Source: Prevotella sp.
GTDB lineage: Bacteria > Bacteroidota > Bacteroidia > Bacteroidales > Bacteroidaceae
Reading direction: 5' to 3'
Assembly (NCBI GenBank): GCA_017467705.1
Contig: JAFUSC010000090.1
Span: 1-46,770 of the forward strand
Length of the DNA stretch: 46,770 nt
Part shown: positions 6,987-14,768 of the stretch, one piece after another
How the letters are laid out: every line of letters starts with the position of its first letter
Position numbering within the stretch: position 1 is the first letter of the stretch
The notes under the pieces: generated by a model
The model's database searches: none
What the model saw: the letters and a program-made list of their open reading frames with translations, nothing else
Told to the model about the DNA's origin: nothing
Position numbers and translations under genes: made by a program

Positions 6987-7927
6987 CTTATCATGCAGAT
7001 GAGCATCGTTATGATGATGCGGAGCGAATGTTTGCACGTTGCGGACGCAGCGGTGTGTTGTTACCCAAGGTGAGTCTGGGCTTCTGGCATAACTTCGGAA
7101 GCGTGGACCCCTACGAGCGCAGCCGCGCCATTACCCACTATGCCTTTGACCACGGCATCACCCACTTTGACTTAGCCAACAACTACGGTCCCGTCTACGG
7201 TTCGGCTGAGGAGACGATGGGGCGGCTGATGGATGACGATTTCCGTCCTTACCGCGACGAACTGTTCATCTCCACCAAGGCCGGTTACGACATGTGGCCC
7301 GGTCCTTATGGCGACCACGGCTCGCGCAAATACCTGATGGCCAGCCTTGACCAGAGCCTGCGCCGCATGCATCTGGACTATGTGGACCTGTTCTACAGCC
7401 ACCGCTTCGACCCCGACACGCCCGTGGAGGAGACCTTGCAGGCCCTCGTTGACATCGTGCGTGCGGGCAAGGCGCTCTACGTCGGCATCAGCAACTGGCC
7501 GTTGGAACCCTTGCGGCAGGCTGCGCAGTATCTGCGTGAGCGTGATGTGCCGCTGCTGATCTATCAGGGAAAGCTTAATCGTCTTGACCGTCAGCCCATA
7601 GACAGCGGTATTCTTGACTTCTGCCACCGCGAGGGCATCGGCTTCATTGCCTTCTCGCCGTTGGCACAGGGGCTGCTCACCGACCGTTACCTCAACGGCA
7701 TACCTGCCGACTCGCGCATGGCCAAGGCTAAGTTCCTGAAGCCTGAACGCTTGACACCTGAGATGATGACGTATTTGCAGCAGTTGCGTGCCGAGGCCGA
7801 AGCCGCCGGACGCACCATTGCTGCCGATGCGCTGCACTGGGTGTTGGAGCAGCCGGGCGTCACGTCCGTGCTGGTAGGTGCCAGCAGCGTGGAACAGCTC
7901 AGCAAGAACCTCGCCGTCATATCCTGA
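6941..7927 (+). CDS. Aldo/keto reductase, YghZ (glyceraldehyde 3-phosphate reductase) type
   Basis: An NADPH-dependent TIM-barrel oxidoreductase close to E. coli YghZ. Conserved blocks include SLGFWHNFG, GITHFDLANNYGP (catalytic Asp then Tyr), STKAGYDMWPGPYG, YVDLFYSHR and SVLVGASS. The native N-terminal sequence begins at about YHADEHRYDD; everything before it (KSNCSNPQPPNLGG) is encoded by the inverted-repeat element. The ATG at 6941 lies inside the end of the DUF559 gene, so the element has replaced the original start and supplies a new one. An ATG at 7028 is an alternative but would cut into the conserved N-terminus. The ATG at 6941 should be tested. Confidence 0.88.
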   Translation: MKSNCSNPQPPNLGGSYHADEHRYDDAERMFARCGRSGVLLPKVSLGFWHNFGSVDPYERSRAITHYAFDHGITHFDLANNYGPVYGSAEETMGRLMDDDFRPYRDELFISTKAGYDMWPGPYGDHGSRKYLMASLDQSLRRMHLDYVDLFYSHRFDPDTPVEETLQALVDIVRAGKALYVGISNWPLEPLRQAAQYLRERDVPLLIYQGKLNRLDRQPIDSGILDFCHREGIGFIAFSPLAQGLLTDRYLNGIPADSRMAKAKFLKPERLTPEMMTYLQQLRAEAEAAGRTIAADALHWVLEQPGVTSVLVGASSVEQLSKNLAVIS

Positions 7928-7937
7928 TACCGCTTTT

Positions 7938-8044
7938 CGTTTGCCCCGAGCTTTCATGTCGTTTGCCCCGAGCTTTCGTGTCGTTTGCTCGGGGCTTTCG
8001 ATGTGTTTGCTTGGGGCTTTTGTTTTGTTTGCTCGGTACTTTCG
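7938..8044. repeat. Intergenic tandem array, period 22-23 bp
   Basis: Five imperfect copies of a unit like cgtttgccccgagctttc at 7938, 7960, 7982, 8005 and 8028. Two later copies invert the middle bases (ctcgggg). The array begins 10 bp after the aldo/keto reductase stop and ends before a promoter. Unit spacing of two helical turns would put repeated sites on one DNA face. Confidence 0.8.
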
Positions 8045-8048
8045 TTCG

Positions 8049-8087
8049 ACAAAACAAAATAAAATCTTGCATTTTCTTTTGTTTTGT
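8049..8087. other. Inverted repeat overlapping the upstream part of a promoter
   Basis: ACAAAACAAAA at 8049-8059 is mirrored by TTTTGTTTTGT at 8077-8087, with a 17-bp spacer. The right arm lies where the -33 element of the promoter at 8101 would be, so it may be an operator; it could also end transcription of the reductase gene. Confidence 0.5.
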
Positions 8088-8100
8088 GCTCACTTATTCG

Positions 8101-8110
8101 TACCTTTGCA
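8101..8110 (+). promoter_or_regulatory. Promoter -7 box for the candidate RNA and restriction locus
   Basis: TACCTTTGCA matches the TAnnTTTG consensus. Transcription would start near 8112, about 315 bases before the first methyltransferase ATG, giving an unusually long leader. Confidence 0.7.
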
Positions 8111-8111
8111 A

Positions 8112-8343
8112 GCAAGTACCGGCTGATCGTCGTGACGCGACGCTGCTACGGCAGAACGTATGAGCCTCAGTGGAGGCGCCGGTGCGACTTTTGTGGGTGA
8201 ATAGATCGTTGTATCTATATTCTATAGAGGCTCATCCTAAAATTCCGACCAGAATTGTAACAGGGCTTCGTGGAATCGGGATACACCTTTAAATAAGGTG
8301 TACCCGTTCCATATATGTTCCTGTTACGGGTTCTTTGGTCGGA
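8112..8343 (+). ncRNA. Candidate structured RNA or long structured leader before the restriction locus
   Basis: The sequence after the promoter folds into two domains. The first has an outer stem 8118-8123/8178-8183 enclosing three hairpins: 8128-8132/8138-8142, 8143-8146/8151-8154 and 8164-8168/8173-8177. This is a four-way junction. Positions 8160-8168 can instead pair perfectly for 9 bp with 8227-8235, a switch-like alternative. The second domain is a long nested hairpin: 8244-8251/8336-8343, 8257-8264/8320-8327, then 8272-8289/8295-8310 with two bulges. No convincing open frame covers it. I do not recognise a known RNA family. Confidence 0.45.
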
Positions 8344-8428
8344 TACCCAGGGTGAAGCATATATGAGAACGTGGTACACTTTCTTTGTATCTGCACTTTT
8401 ATCGTTTCACGCTGAAATCCGACCAATT

Positions 8429-9115
8429 ATGAACGTAACGAACGATGAACAGGAAAAGCAGGTAGTGTCGAAGCAGCGCGTGGCTGACCATGGGGAGGTT
8501 TATACCGCCAAACGGGAGGTGAATGCGATGCTTGACTTGGTGAAGGAAGAGACGGAGCGCATTGACTCACGTTTCTTGGAACCGGCCTGCGGCACGGGGA
8601 ACTTCCTCGTGGAAATACTGAACAGGAAAATGGAAGCGGTGAGGAAACAGTTTTCCAAGAACCGCTATGAGTACGACCTTGCATCAGCACAGGCCGTCAG
8701 TTCAATGTATGGCGTTGAACTGTTGCCCGACAATGTGGAGACCTGTCGTCAGCGATTGCTGACGCAATACCTCGAAACCTACAGACAGCATCAGCACGCG
8801 GGGCCTGAAGTAGAGTTGATAAGGTGTATACAGTTTCTGCTACGAAAGAACATCCTTTGTGGCGATGCCCTTACCATGCTGCAACGGGAAGGCTCTCCCA
8901 TCACCTTTTGCGAATGGACATTCATAGGATTGGACGGCAAAGTAAAGCGTCGTGACTTTGAAATGGCCGAGCTGCTGCGCAACGTGGAGTACGACAAACC
9001 CAAGGCCGGCGAGGAGGGTTTGCTGTTTGCTGACACGGGAGAGCCGACCTTTGTTCATCTGCCCAAGCGCGAATATCCTTTAACCGATTACTTAAAACTG
9101 CCCGACTATGAATGA
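8429..9115 (+). CDS. N6-adenine methyltransferase-like protein with motif I only
   Basis: A 228-residue protein with a clear SAM-binding motif I (FLEPACGTGNFLVEIL, residues about 49-64) preceded by HGEVYTAKREVNAMLDLV, as in adenine-specific DNA methylases. The catalytic NPPY/NPPF motif IV is not visible, so it may bind SAM and DNA without methylating alone. It overlaps the next methyltransferase gene by 8 bases, suggesting coupled translation and a two-subunit enzyme. The ATG at 8429 is chosen because it begins the conserved sequence; upstream ATGs lie in the structured leader. Annotation as a modification subunit is firm at family level, but the catalytic role is doubtful. Confidence 0.8.
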   Translation: MNVTNDEQEKQVVSKQRVADHGEVYTAKREVNAMLDLVKEETERIDSRFLEPACGTGNFLVEILNRKMEAVRKQFSKNRYEYDLASAQAVSSMYGVELLPDNVETCRQRLLTQYLETYRQHQHAGPEVELIRCIQFLLRKNILCGDALTMLQREGSPITFCEWTFIGLDGKVKRRDFEMAELLRNVEYDKPKAGEEGLLFADTGEPTFVHLPKREYPLTDYLKLPDYE

Positions 9116-10691
9116 TCCTATAACAAACCAAAGCGCAGCCGCTCCCCTCCCATCAAGGGGAGGGGTCAGGGGTGGGGTCTCTAACTACAACCCCGATGTA
9201 CTCTCGTGCTTAGCCAATCTGAGCAACGATGAGGTGTTTACCCCGCCACAGTTGGCGAACCAGATGTTGGACATGCTTCCGCAGGAGCTGTTCAGAAGTC
9301 CCGACACCAAGTTTCTTGACCCTTGCACCAAGAGCGGTGTCTTCCTGCGTGAGATTGCCAAACGTCTGATTGACGGTCTGGCCGACACCATTCCCGACTT
9401 GCAGATGCGCATTGACCACATCATGCACCATCAGCTCTACGGGCTTGCCATCACCCGACTGACCTCCATGATGAGTCGCCGAAGCCTCTATTGTTCGAAG
9501 GATGCCAGCGGGAAGTACAGCATCTCGAAGTTCGGCAACAACGACGGTAACATCCGTTATGCTGACATCAAACACACATGGGTTCAGGGGAAATGCCGTT
9601 ATTGCGGAGCCTCGCAGGAAGTCTACGACCGAGGCACAGACCTTGAATCCCATGCCTACGAGTTTATTCACACAGATAATCCAAACAATCTTTATAACAA
9701 TATGACTTTCGACGTAATTATCGGCAATCCGCCGTATCAGCTGAGTGATGGAGGAGGTATGCAAACAGATTCTTCCTCAGGAAGCGCTATACCACTTTAT
9801 CATAAATTCATTATTCAAGCAAAAAAACTAAATCCAAGATTTTTGACGATGATTATTCCTGCTCGATGGTATAGTGGTGGAAGGGGACTCGATGATTTTA
9901 GAGATATGATGTTAAACGATACAAGGATTTCATATTTGGTTGATTACCCAGATTCAAAAGAATGCTTTCCTGGCGTTGATATAGCTGGAGGTATTTGTTA
10001 CTTTTTATGGAATAGAGATTATAATGGGCAATGTATAACTATTAATATTGTGAAAGGAACAGAATGTAAACTAATGAGAAGGTTGAATGAGTTTTCTGTA
10101 TTTGTTCGTTATGCAATAGCAGTAAATATAATTCATAGAATAATAAATAAACAGGAAAAATGTTTTGACAAACAGGTTTATAGTTCAAAACCCTTTGGCT
10201 TCAGAAGCTTTGAAGAAGGATGCAATTCAAAATTTGAAAACTCTGTAGCATTATTCGGCAGTAAGGGGATTACCTATGTAAAGCGTAACGAAGTGAATAC
10301 AAACTCAGACTTAATAGAAAAATGGAAAGTTGTAATGTCAAAGGCGAGTGCAGAACATGCAGGCCAAACAGATAGAGATGGAAGGAAGAGAATAGTATCA
10401 AGGATAGAAGTCCTTCCTCCTAATGTTATATGTACTGAATCGTATCTTTTGCTACAAACCTTTGATACGGAGAATGAAGCACAAAATTTGAAGAATTATG
10501 TAAGAACGAATTTCTTTAGATTTTTACTTTCAACTATTCTCCTTACACAAAATATTGCGAAAGATAAATTTCAATTCGTCCCCCTCCAAGACTTCAGTAA
10601 GCCTTGGACGGATGAGGAGCTTTATGCGAAGTACGGTTTGACGGACGAGGAAATACAATTCATTGAATCGATGATACGCCCAATGGAATAA
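9108..10691 (+). CDS. Adenine-specific DNA methyltransferase (Eco57I-type), modification subunit
   Basis: A 527-residue methyltransferase that should transfer a methyl group from SAM to adenine in the recognition site. Motif I is KFLDPCTKSGVFLREIAKRL (residues 68-87), preceded by EVFTPPQLANQMLDML. A CRYCG motif stands near 163-167, and the catalytic motif NPPY is at 207-210 (FDVIIGNPPYQL). The likely target-recognition region follows to about residue 480. The N-terminal 14-24 residues are encoded by a REP-like unit. From about 9680 to 10560 the DNA is markedly AT-rich, while both ends match the GC-richer neighbours, which suggests exchange of the recognition part. The partner restriction subunit is the helicase at 11485. 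Confidence 0.88.
   Translation: MNDPITNQSAAAPLPSRGGVRGGVSNYNPDVLSCLANLSNDEVFTPPQLANQMLDMLPQELFRSPDTKFLDPCTKSGVFLREIAKRLIDGLADTIPDLQMRIDHIMHHQLYGLAITRLTSMMSRRSLYCSKDASGKYSISKFGNNDGNIRYADIKHTWVQGKCRYCGASQEVYDRGTDLESHAYEFIHTDNPNNLYNNMTFDVIIGNPPYQLSDGGGMQTDSSSGSAIPLYHKFIIQAKKLNPRFLTMIIPARWYSGGRGLDDFRDMMLNDTRISYLVDYPDSKECFPGVDIAGGICYFLWNRDYNGQCITINIVKGTECKLMRRLNEFSVFVRYAIAVNIIHRIINKQEKCFDKQVYSSKPFGFRSFEEGCNSKFENSVALFGSKGITYVKRNEVNTNSDLIEKWKVVMSKASAEHAGQTDRDGRKRIVSRIEVLPPNVICTESYLLLQTFDTENEAQNLKNYVRTNFFRFLLSTILLTQNIAKDKFQFVPLQDFSKPWTDEELYAKYGLTDEEIQFIESMIRPME
9141..9180. repeat. REP-like hairpin with G-rich tail inside the methyltransferase N-terminus
   Basis: Hairpin cccctccc/gggagggg with a 5-6 base loop followed by the tail tcaggggtggggtct. 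It is translated in frame as APLPSRGGVRGG. The same design appears at 26161-26193. Confidence 0.8.
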
Positions 10692-10768
10692 AGAAAAACA
10701 AAACAATAACAACAGGCGCTCTTTGACAAGTTTTTGAGGTTTTATTTGGATGTTTCAGAAATACGTTG

Positions 10769-10778
10769 TATCTTTGCA
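10769..10778 (+). promoter_or_regulatory. Promoter -7 box for the two small genes
   Basis: TATCTTTGCA, with TTTGGA about 20 bp upstream near 10745. The ATG follows 18 bp later. It gives the two small genes, and possibly the helicase gene, their own transcription within the locus. Confidence 0.65.
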
Positions 10779-10796
10779 CCGAAAATTTATAAGATT

Positions 10797-10949
10797 ATGA
10801 TTAAGGTGTACGAAACAAAAGAAGAGAAGAAGGCCGCTTTCATGCGTTCCGTTGGTCTCCGCAAGGTTTGGGAAGACCTCACTTCTGGCAAGATGTCGTT
10901 TGAAGATTTCAAACGGCAAGGGTACAACACGGTCAATATCACTAAGTGA
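10797..10949 (+). CDS. Small unknown protein (50 aa) inside the restriction locus
   Basis: A charged 50-residue protein (MIKVYETKEEKKAAF at the start) with no membrane segment and no motif I recognise. It has its own promoter, is AT-rich, and its TGA stop shares a base with the ATG of the next gene, which implies translational coupling. A small gene coupled to a mid-sized partner resembles toxin-antitoxin or control-protein pairs found in restriction loci, but nothing in the sequence proves either. Confidence 0.6.
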   Translation: MIKVYETKEEKKAAFMRSVGLRKVWEDLTSGKMSFEDFKRQGYNTVNITK

Positions 10950-11449
10950 TGGAATTAAATTTTTCGCTTTCTGAACTTAACAAGAAATCACCTTACGTGC
11001 TGGAATCTTCTGGCATGTATTCTTTTAATTTCGTTACTGCACAAGGGAAGAAGTATGAAATAGGTTTCATTCAGGACTTGATGATATCTGACGAAGGAGT
11101 ATATCAGTTCTTCATTACGACCGAAGACCAATTCAAAACCGTTCTGGACAGGAATATTCAGCAAACAGTTTTTGTTGTGATTGAAGAATTCTTCAAGAAT
11201 GAGGGAGCTGTGTTGGACTATATCTGTGCTACGGAGGATCACAGACAGGCATCTCGAGACAGGATGTTCCACCAATGGTATACAAATTCGTTGGCGAAAG
11301 AGCAATATCACTTGAGAAATATGAGCATCGATATTGACGGAACAGCATACTTTGCTTCGGTTATCATGAGAAATGATAATCCACGCTTTGAGGCTATGAC
11401 TGAGGCCATCGATCGTTTTATACAGGATTTCCAAGATAAACTGAGATAA
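10949..11449 (+). CDS. DUF6169-like protein of unknown function
   Basis: A 166-residue soluble protein with alternating strand and helix pattern (YSFNFVTAQGKKYEIGF, GVYQFFITTEDQF, QQTVFVVIEEFF). It looks like the DUF6169 proteins seen next to short ORFs in Bacteroidetes; I am moderately sure of that name. The ATG at 10949 overlaps the stop of the 50-residue gene by one base (TGATG). It lies between the modification and restriction genes of the locus. Possible jobs are immunity, control or a toxin-antitoxin component. No catalytic motif is seen. Confidence 0.6.
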   Translation: MELNFSLSELNKKSPYVLESSGMYSFNFVTAQGKKYEIGFIQDLMISDEGVYQFFITTEDQFKTVLDRNIQQTVFVVIEEFFKNEGAVLDYICATEDHRQASRDRMFHQWYTNSLAKEQYHLRNMSIDIDGTAYFASVIMRNDNPRFEAMTEAIDRFIQDFQDKLR

Positions 11450-11484
11450 CTTGTCACTGGGCGCCATAACAAAAAAGCAACGTT

Positions 11485-14055
11485 ATGGCAACAACACAAA
11501 ATTATTTCCCGAAGAAGTCGGACTCGGCTCCGATGATTTATGCCTATGAGGATAAGTATGACCCGCAGTTGCGGGGACTGCTGAAGGTGGGCTATACCAC
11601 CATTGGCGTGCCGGAGCGTGTGCGGCAGCAGTATAACATCGTGCGTCCGGGAGAGCCGCCTTACCGCATTTTAGTCGAAGAGAGTGCCATGCGGCAGGAC
11701 GGTACGGCGTTTATGGATCACGATGTGCATCGCGCTTTGGTGAAAATGGGCTGCCAACATATTGAGGGTGAGTGGTATCGCTGTACGCCGCAACAGGTCA
11801 GGGCCGCTGTTGTTGCCGTCAAAGAAAGGGTAGACGTGGCGTGGAACCGTGACAAGACGTTCGGCATGCGCCCCGAACAGGAACGGGCGGTGAACAAGAC
11901 GGCGCACTATTTCGACAGCTATAAGCATGAAGCAGGGCGCGTGCCCCACTTCCTCTGGAACTGTAAGATGCGCTTCGGCAAGACGTTTACCACTTATCAG
12001 CTGGCCAAGCGCATGGGTTGGACACGTGTGCTGGTGCTGACATTCAAGCCCGCCGTGGCCCAAGCATGGGAGGAAGACCTGATGACGCATGTCGACTTTG
12101 ACGGCTGGCAGTTCATTGCACGAGGCGTCGGGGAAAGCAAATCCTCGGCAACCAACAGCATCGATGAGCAGTTCCGACGTGCCGACAAGCGTAAACCCAT
12201 TGTCGTGTTCGGCTCGTTTCAGGACTTTCTTGGCAAAAATACCGCCAACGGCGGCATGAAGCTGAAGCACGAATGGGCCCGTGAGTTCAACTGGGATTGC
12301 ATTGTGCTCGATGAGTATCACTACGGAGCATGGCGCGAAAATGCCAAGGAACTGATAGGCGTCAGCGAAGATTTAGGCAGCGAGATAGAGAATCCCGACT
12401 ACTTCGACGAGGAGCTGATACCCATCACGTCGAACCATTACCTCTATCTCTCGGGCACACCCTTCCGCGCCATCGCGTCGGGAGAGTTTATTGAAGAACA
12501 AATCTATAACTGGACATACGCAGACGAGCAGCGTGCCAAAGAGGAATGGGCGGCGGATTGCAAATCTGCCGCAACGGAGGACAATCCCTACGCATCTTTG
12601 CCCAAGATGGTGCTGCTGACCTATCAGCTGCCAGCAGAGATTTCGAGAGTTGCCGAAGAAGGGGAGTTCAATGAGTTCGACCTTAACTCGTTCTTCGAGG
12701 CTTCCATACCGTCGGAGTGCAAATCTGACGTGACCAAAGCGGTGTTCAAACATCACGATGAGGTGCAGAAATGGCTCGACATGCTGCGCGGACAATATCT
12801 GCCGACATCCATCAACGACCTGAAGGCAGGCAACCGCAAACCACCGCTGCCCTTCCTCAACGGCGACCTCTATTCGAACATGAACCATACGCTGTGGTTT
12901 TTGCCCAACGTGGCTTCGTGTTTTGCCATGCGAAACCTGCTGACGGAACTGCAAAACACCTTTTATCATGACTATCGCGTCATTGTGTGTGCCGGCACCA
13001 AGGCCGGCATCGGCCAGCAGGCCTTGCCTCCCGTAGAGAAAGCCATGTCGCACCCCGACCCGTTGCATTGCAAGACCATCACGCTGACCTGCGGCAAACT
13101 GACAACAGGTGTTACCGTCCGTCCGTGGACGGGCATCTTCATGCTGCGCGACACGTCGTCACCTGAGACTTACTTCCAGTCAGCTTTCCGCGTGCAATCG
13201 CCGTGGACTGTCACCAATAGTGACGGGTTGCACCCTAACCGCGTGGAGATATTGAAACAGGTATGCTACGTGTTCGACTTCTCGCCCAACAGGGCTTTGC
13301 GCAAAGTGGCTGACTATTCTTGCCAGTTGAATGTGGAAGAAGGAAACCCGGAGAAGTGCGTTGATGACTTCATCAAGTTCCTGCCTGTGCTCTGTTATGA
13401 GAATGGTGTGATGAAAGCGCTCAATGCCAGCGACGTTCTTGACATGGCTATGAACAACACGTCGGCCACGCTTCTGGCTCGCCGATGGGAAAGTGCGCTG
13501 CTGGTCAATGTGGATAACTTCACGCTTCAGCGCCTGATGAACAATGCTCAGGCCATGGAAGCCCTGATGAAGATTGAAGGTTTCCGCTCACTCAATCAGG
13601 ACATTGAGACCATCATCAACAAGAGCGACAGCATCAAGAAGAAACGCAAGGAACACGAAGAGGGTTTGACGCCCAAGGAGAAGAAAGAACTGAGTGATGC
13701 CGAGAAGGAAATCAAGAGCAAACGCCGCCAGATTCAGGAGAAACTGATGAAGTTTGCCACCCGCATACCTATCTTTATGTATCTGACAGACTTCCGGGAA
13801 TACTCATTGAAGGACGTCATACTCCAGCTGGAACCGAAACTGTTTGAGCGCGTGACGGGGCTGACGAAGCAGGACTTTGCTTTGTTGGTCAGCCTGAACG
13901 TGTTTAACGAGGCCCTGATGAACGATGCGGTTTATAAGTTCAAGCGTTACGAAGATGCCAGTCTCTCGTATGCCGGCATCGACCGGCATGAAGGCGAAAA
14001 GCTGGTGGGCGGCTATAGCACGGTGATTACTGTCGAAGAGTTTGAGGAGCGTTGA
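11485..14055 (+). CDS. Restriction subunit: T5orf172 (GIY-YIG-like) nuclease domain fused to superfamily 2 helicase
   Basis: An 856-residue protein likely to cut unmodified DNA after ATP-driven movement. Residues about 17-100 resemble a T5orf172/GIY-YIG domain (MIYAYE, then LLKVGYTT, then HIEGEWYRC). The helicase core starts near 128. Motif I is the variant CKMRFGKTF (160-168), motif II is DEYH (276-279) and motif III is LSGTPFRA. Motifs V/VI are near KLTTGVTVRPW and QSAFRVQSPW. Residues about 690-760 form a coiled coil. Two palindromic stretches inside (12550-12572 and 12711-12729) encode CKSA and CKSD and may be small in-frame insertions. It is the last gene of the locus, 35 bp after DUF6169. 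Confidence 0.85.
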   Translation: MATTQNYFPKKSDSAPMIYAYEDKYDPQLRGLLKVGYTTIGVPERVRQQYNIVRPGEPPYRILVEESAMRQDGTAFMDHDVHRALVKMGCQHIEGEWYRCTPQQVRAAVVAVKERVDVAWNRDKTFGMRPEQERAVNKTAHYFDSYKHEAGRVPHFLWNCKMRFGKTFTTYQLAKRMGWTRVLVLTFKPAVAQAWEEDLMTHVDFDGWQFIARGVGESKSSATNSIDEQFRRADKRKPIVVFGSFQDFLGKNTANGGMKLKHEWAREFNWDCIVLDEYHYGAWRENAKELIGVSEDLGSEIENPDYFDEELIPITSNHYLYLSGTPFRAIASGEFIEEQIYNWTYADEQRAKEEWAADCKSAATEDNPYASLPKMVLLTYQLPAEISRVAEEGEFNEFDLNSFFEASIPSECKSDVTKAVFKHHDEVQKWLDMLRGQYLPTSINDLKAGNRKPPLPFLNGDLYSNMNHTLWFLPNVASCFAMRNLLTELQNTFYHDYRVIVCAGTKAGIGQQALPPVEKAMSHPDPLHCKTITLTCGKLTTGVTVRPWTGIFMLRDTSSPETYFQSAFRVQSPWTVTNSDGLHPNRVEILKQVCYVFDFSPNRALRKVADYSCQLNVEEGNPEKCVDDFIKFLPVLCYENGVMKALNASDVLDMAMNNTSATLLARRWESALLVNVDNFTLQRLMNNAQAMEALMKIEGFRSLNQDIETIINKSDSIKKKRKEHEEGLTPKEKKELSDAEKEIKSKRRQIQEKLMKFATRIPIFMYLTDFREYSLKDVILQLEPKLFERVTGLTKQDFALLVSLNVFNEALMNDAVYKFKRYEDASLSYAGIDRHEGEKLVGGYSTVITVEEFEER

Positions 14056-14096
14056 GGGTTGAAGGTGGAGGGTTGAAGGTGGAGGGTGGAGGGGCA
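14052..14096. repeat. Heptamer array (ggtggag-type) after the restriction gene
   Basis: Units of ggttgaa, ggtggag and gggtgga begin at the stop codon of the helicase gene and lead into the REP unit at 14108. It is the same heptamer type as at 4648-4747. Confidence 0.7.
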
Positions 14097-14107
14097 GAGG
14101 TCCCTCC

Positions 14108-14129
14108 AGCCCCCCTAACTCAGGGGGTG
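14108..14129. repeat. REP-like palindrome containing the stop of the sigma-factor gene
   Basis: The palindrome agcccccctaactcagggggt matches the hairpin of the DUF559 element arms. On the minus strand it encodes the last residues (HPLS) and the TAG stop of the sigma factor. Confidence 0.75.
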
Positions 14130-14684
14130 TTTCTTCATTTTCCGCAGGGCTTTGTCGCGTATCTGGCGCACGCGCTCGCGTTTCAGTCCCAGTTCGTTGC
14201 CGGCTTCGGCCATGGTCATGCGGTCACAGCCGATGCCGAAGAGCCGGACGATGACGGCATGCTCGCGTTCATTGAGCACATCAGCTGCGTTAGCCAGCTG
14301 TGCAGCCAGCTCGTCCTGCTCAATGTGGGCGTCAGCGTGCGGCGCGTCTTTGTTCTCCAGCACGTTCAGCAGCGTGAAGTTGTTGTTACTGCCGACGGGC
14401 AGCGACTCGTCCGTGGAGCGGATGCCTACCTCTACGCCGTCCTGAAGGGTGGGCTGCACCTTGCTGATGGCCGCTTCAATGCTGCTGCGGATGTAAGGTG
14501 CCGCAAAGGTGACAAAGGGTTTCCCGCGGCTGGGGTCGAAGTGGTCGGCTGCTTTCATCAGTCCAATGGCGCCCTCGCTGATCAGGTCGTCCGTTGTCAG
14601 CAGTTCGCTGTGATATTGTCGGGCTATGGTAACCACATAACCCATGTTGCCCGTTACGAGGGCGTCACGTTCTTTCCTTTCCAT
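14115..14684 (-). CDS. Short sigma-70 family RNA polymerase sigma factor
   Basis: A 189-residue sigma factor. Region 2 is clear (MGYVVTIARQYHSELLTTDD, then DLISEGAIGLMKAADHFD and YIRSSIEAAI). Region 4 carries the helix-turn-helix (MTMAEAGNELGLKRERVRQ, then ALRKMKKH). Region 1.1 is absent and region 3 is reduced, so it is shorter than the primary sigma factor. No anti-sigma gene is adjacent. The start is taken as ATG 14684; a TTG at 14705 would extend into the promoter. Its TAG stop lies within a REP-like palindrome, so the present C-terminal residues may not be ancestral. Which promoters it serves cannot be told from this sequence. Confidence 0.9.
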   Translation of the reverse strand: MERKERDALVTGNMGYVVTIARQYHSELLTTDDLISEGAIGLMKAADHFDPSRGKPFVTFAAPYIRSSIEAAISKVQPTLQDGVEVGIRSTDESLPVGSNNNFTLLNVLENKDAPHADAHIEQDELAAQLANAADVLNEREHAVIVRLFGIGCDRMTMAEAGNELGLKRERVRQIRDKALRKMKKHPLS

Positions 14685-14700
14685 GTTGTTCCTATTTTTC

Positions 14701-14711
14701 CGCAAAGTTAG
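14701..14711 (-). promoter_or_regulatory. Promoter -7 box for the sigma-factor gene
   Basis: TAACTTTGCGG on the minus strand, about 16 bp before ATG 14684. Confidence 0.65.
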
Positions 14712-14768
14712 TCATTCTTGGTGACTAAACAAGTGTGTGCGTTGATAAAGTTTGTTAAATGTCGTATA

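Noticed and set aside
6505..6992. Target-site duplication around the DUF559 element
   Set aside because: The bases outside the two arms (gcccaat and cttatc) do not match, so no duplication can be claimed.
8101..8343. tmRNA, RNase P RNA, 6S RNA or a tRNA in the structured region
   Set aside because: None of the conserved sequence signatures of those RNAs is visible, and no tRNA-like anticodon arm or CCA end is found. No rRNA or tRNA gene is seen anywhere in the window.
8315..8428. Upstream extension of the first methyltransferase from an ATG at 8315
   Set aside because: The extra residues are not similar to the family and overlap the structured leader; ATG 8429 starts the conserved part.
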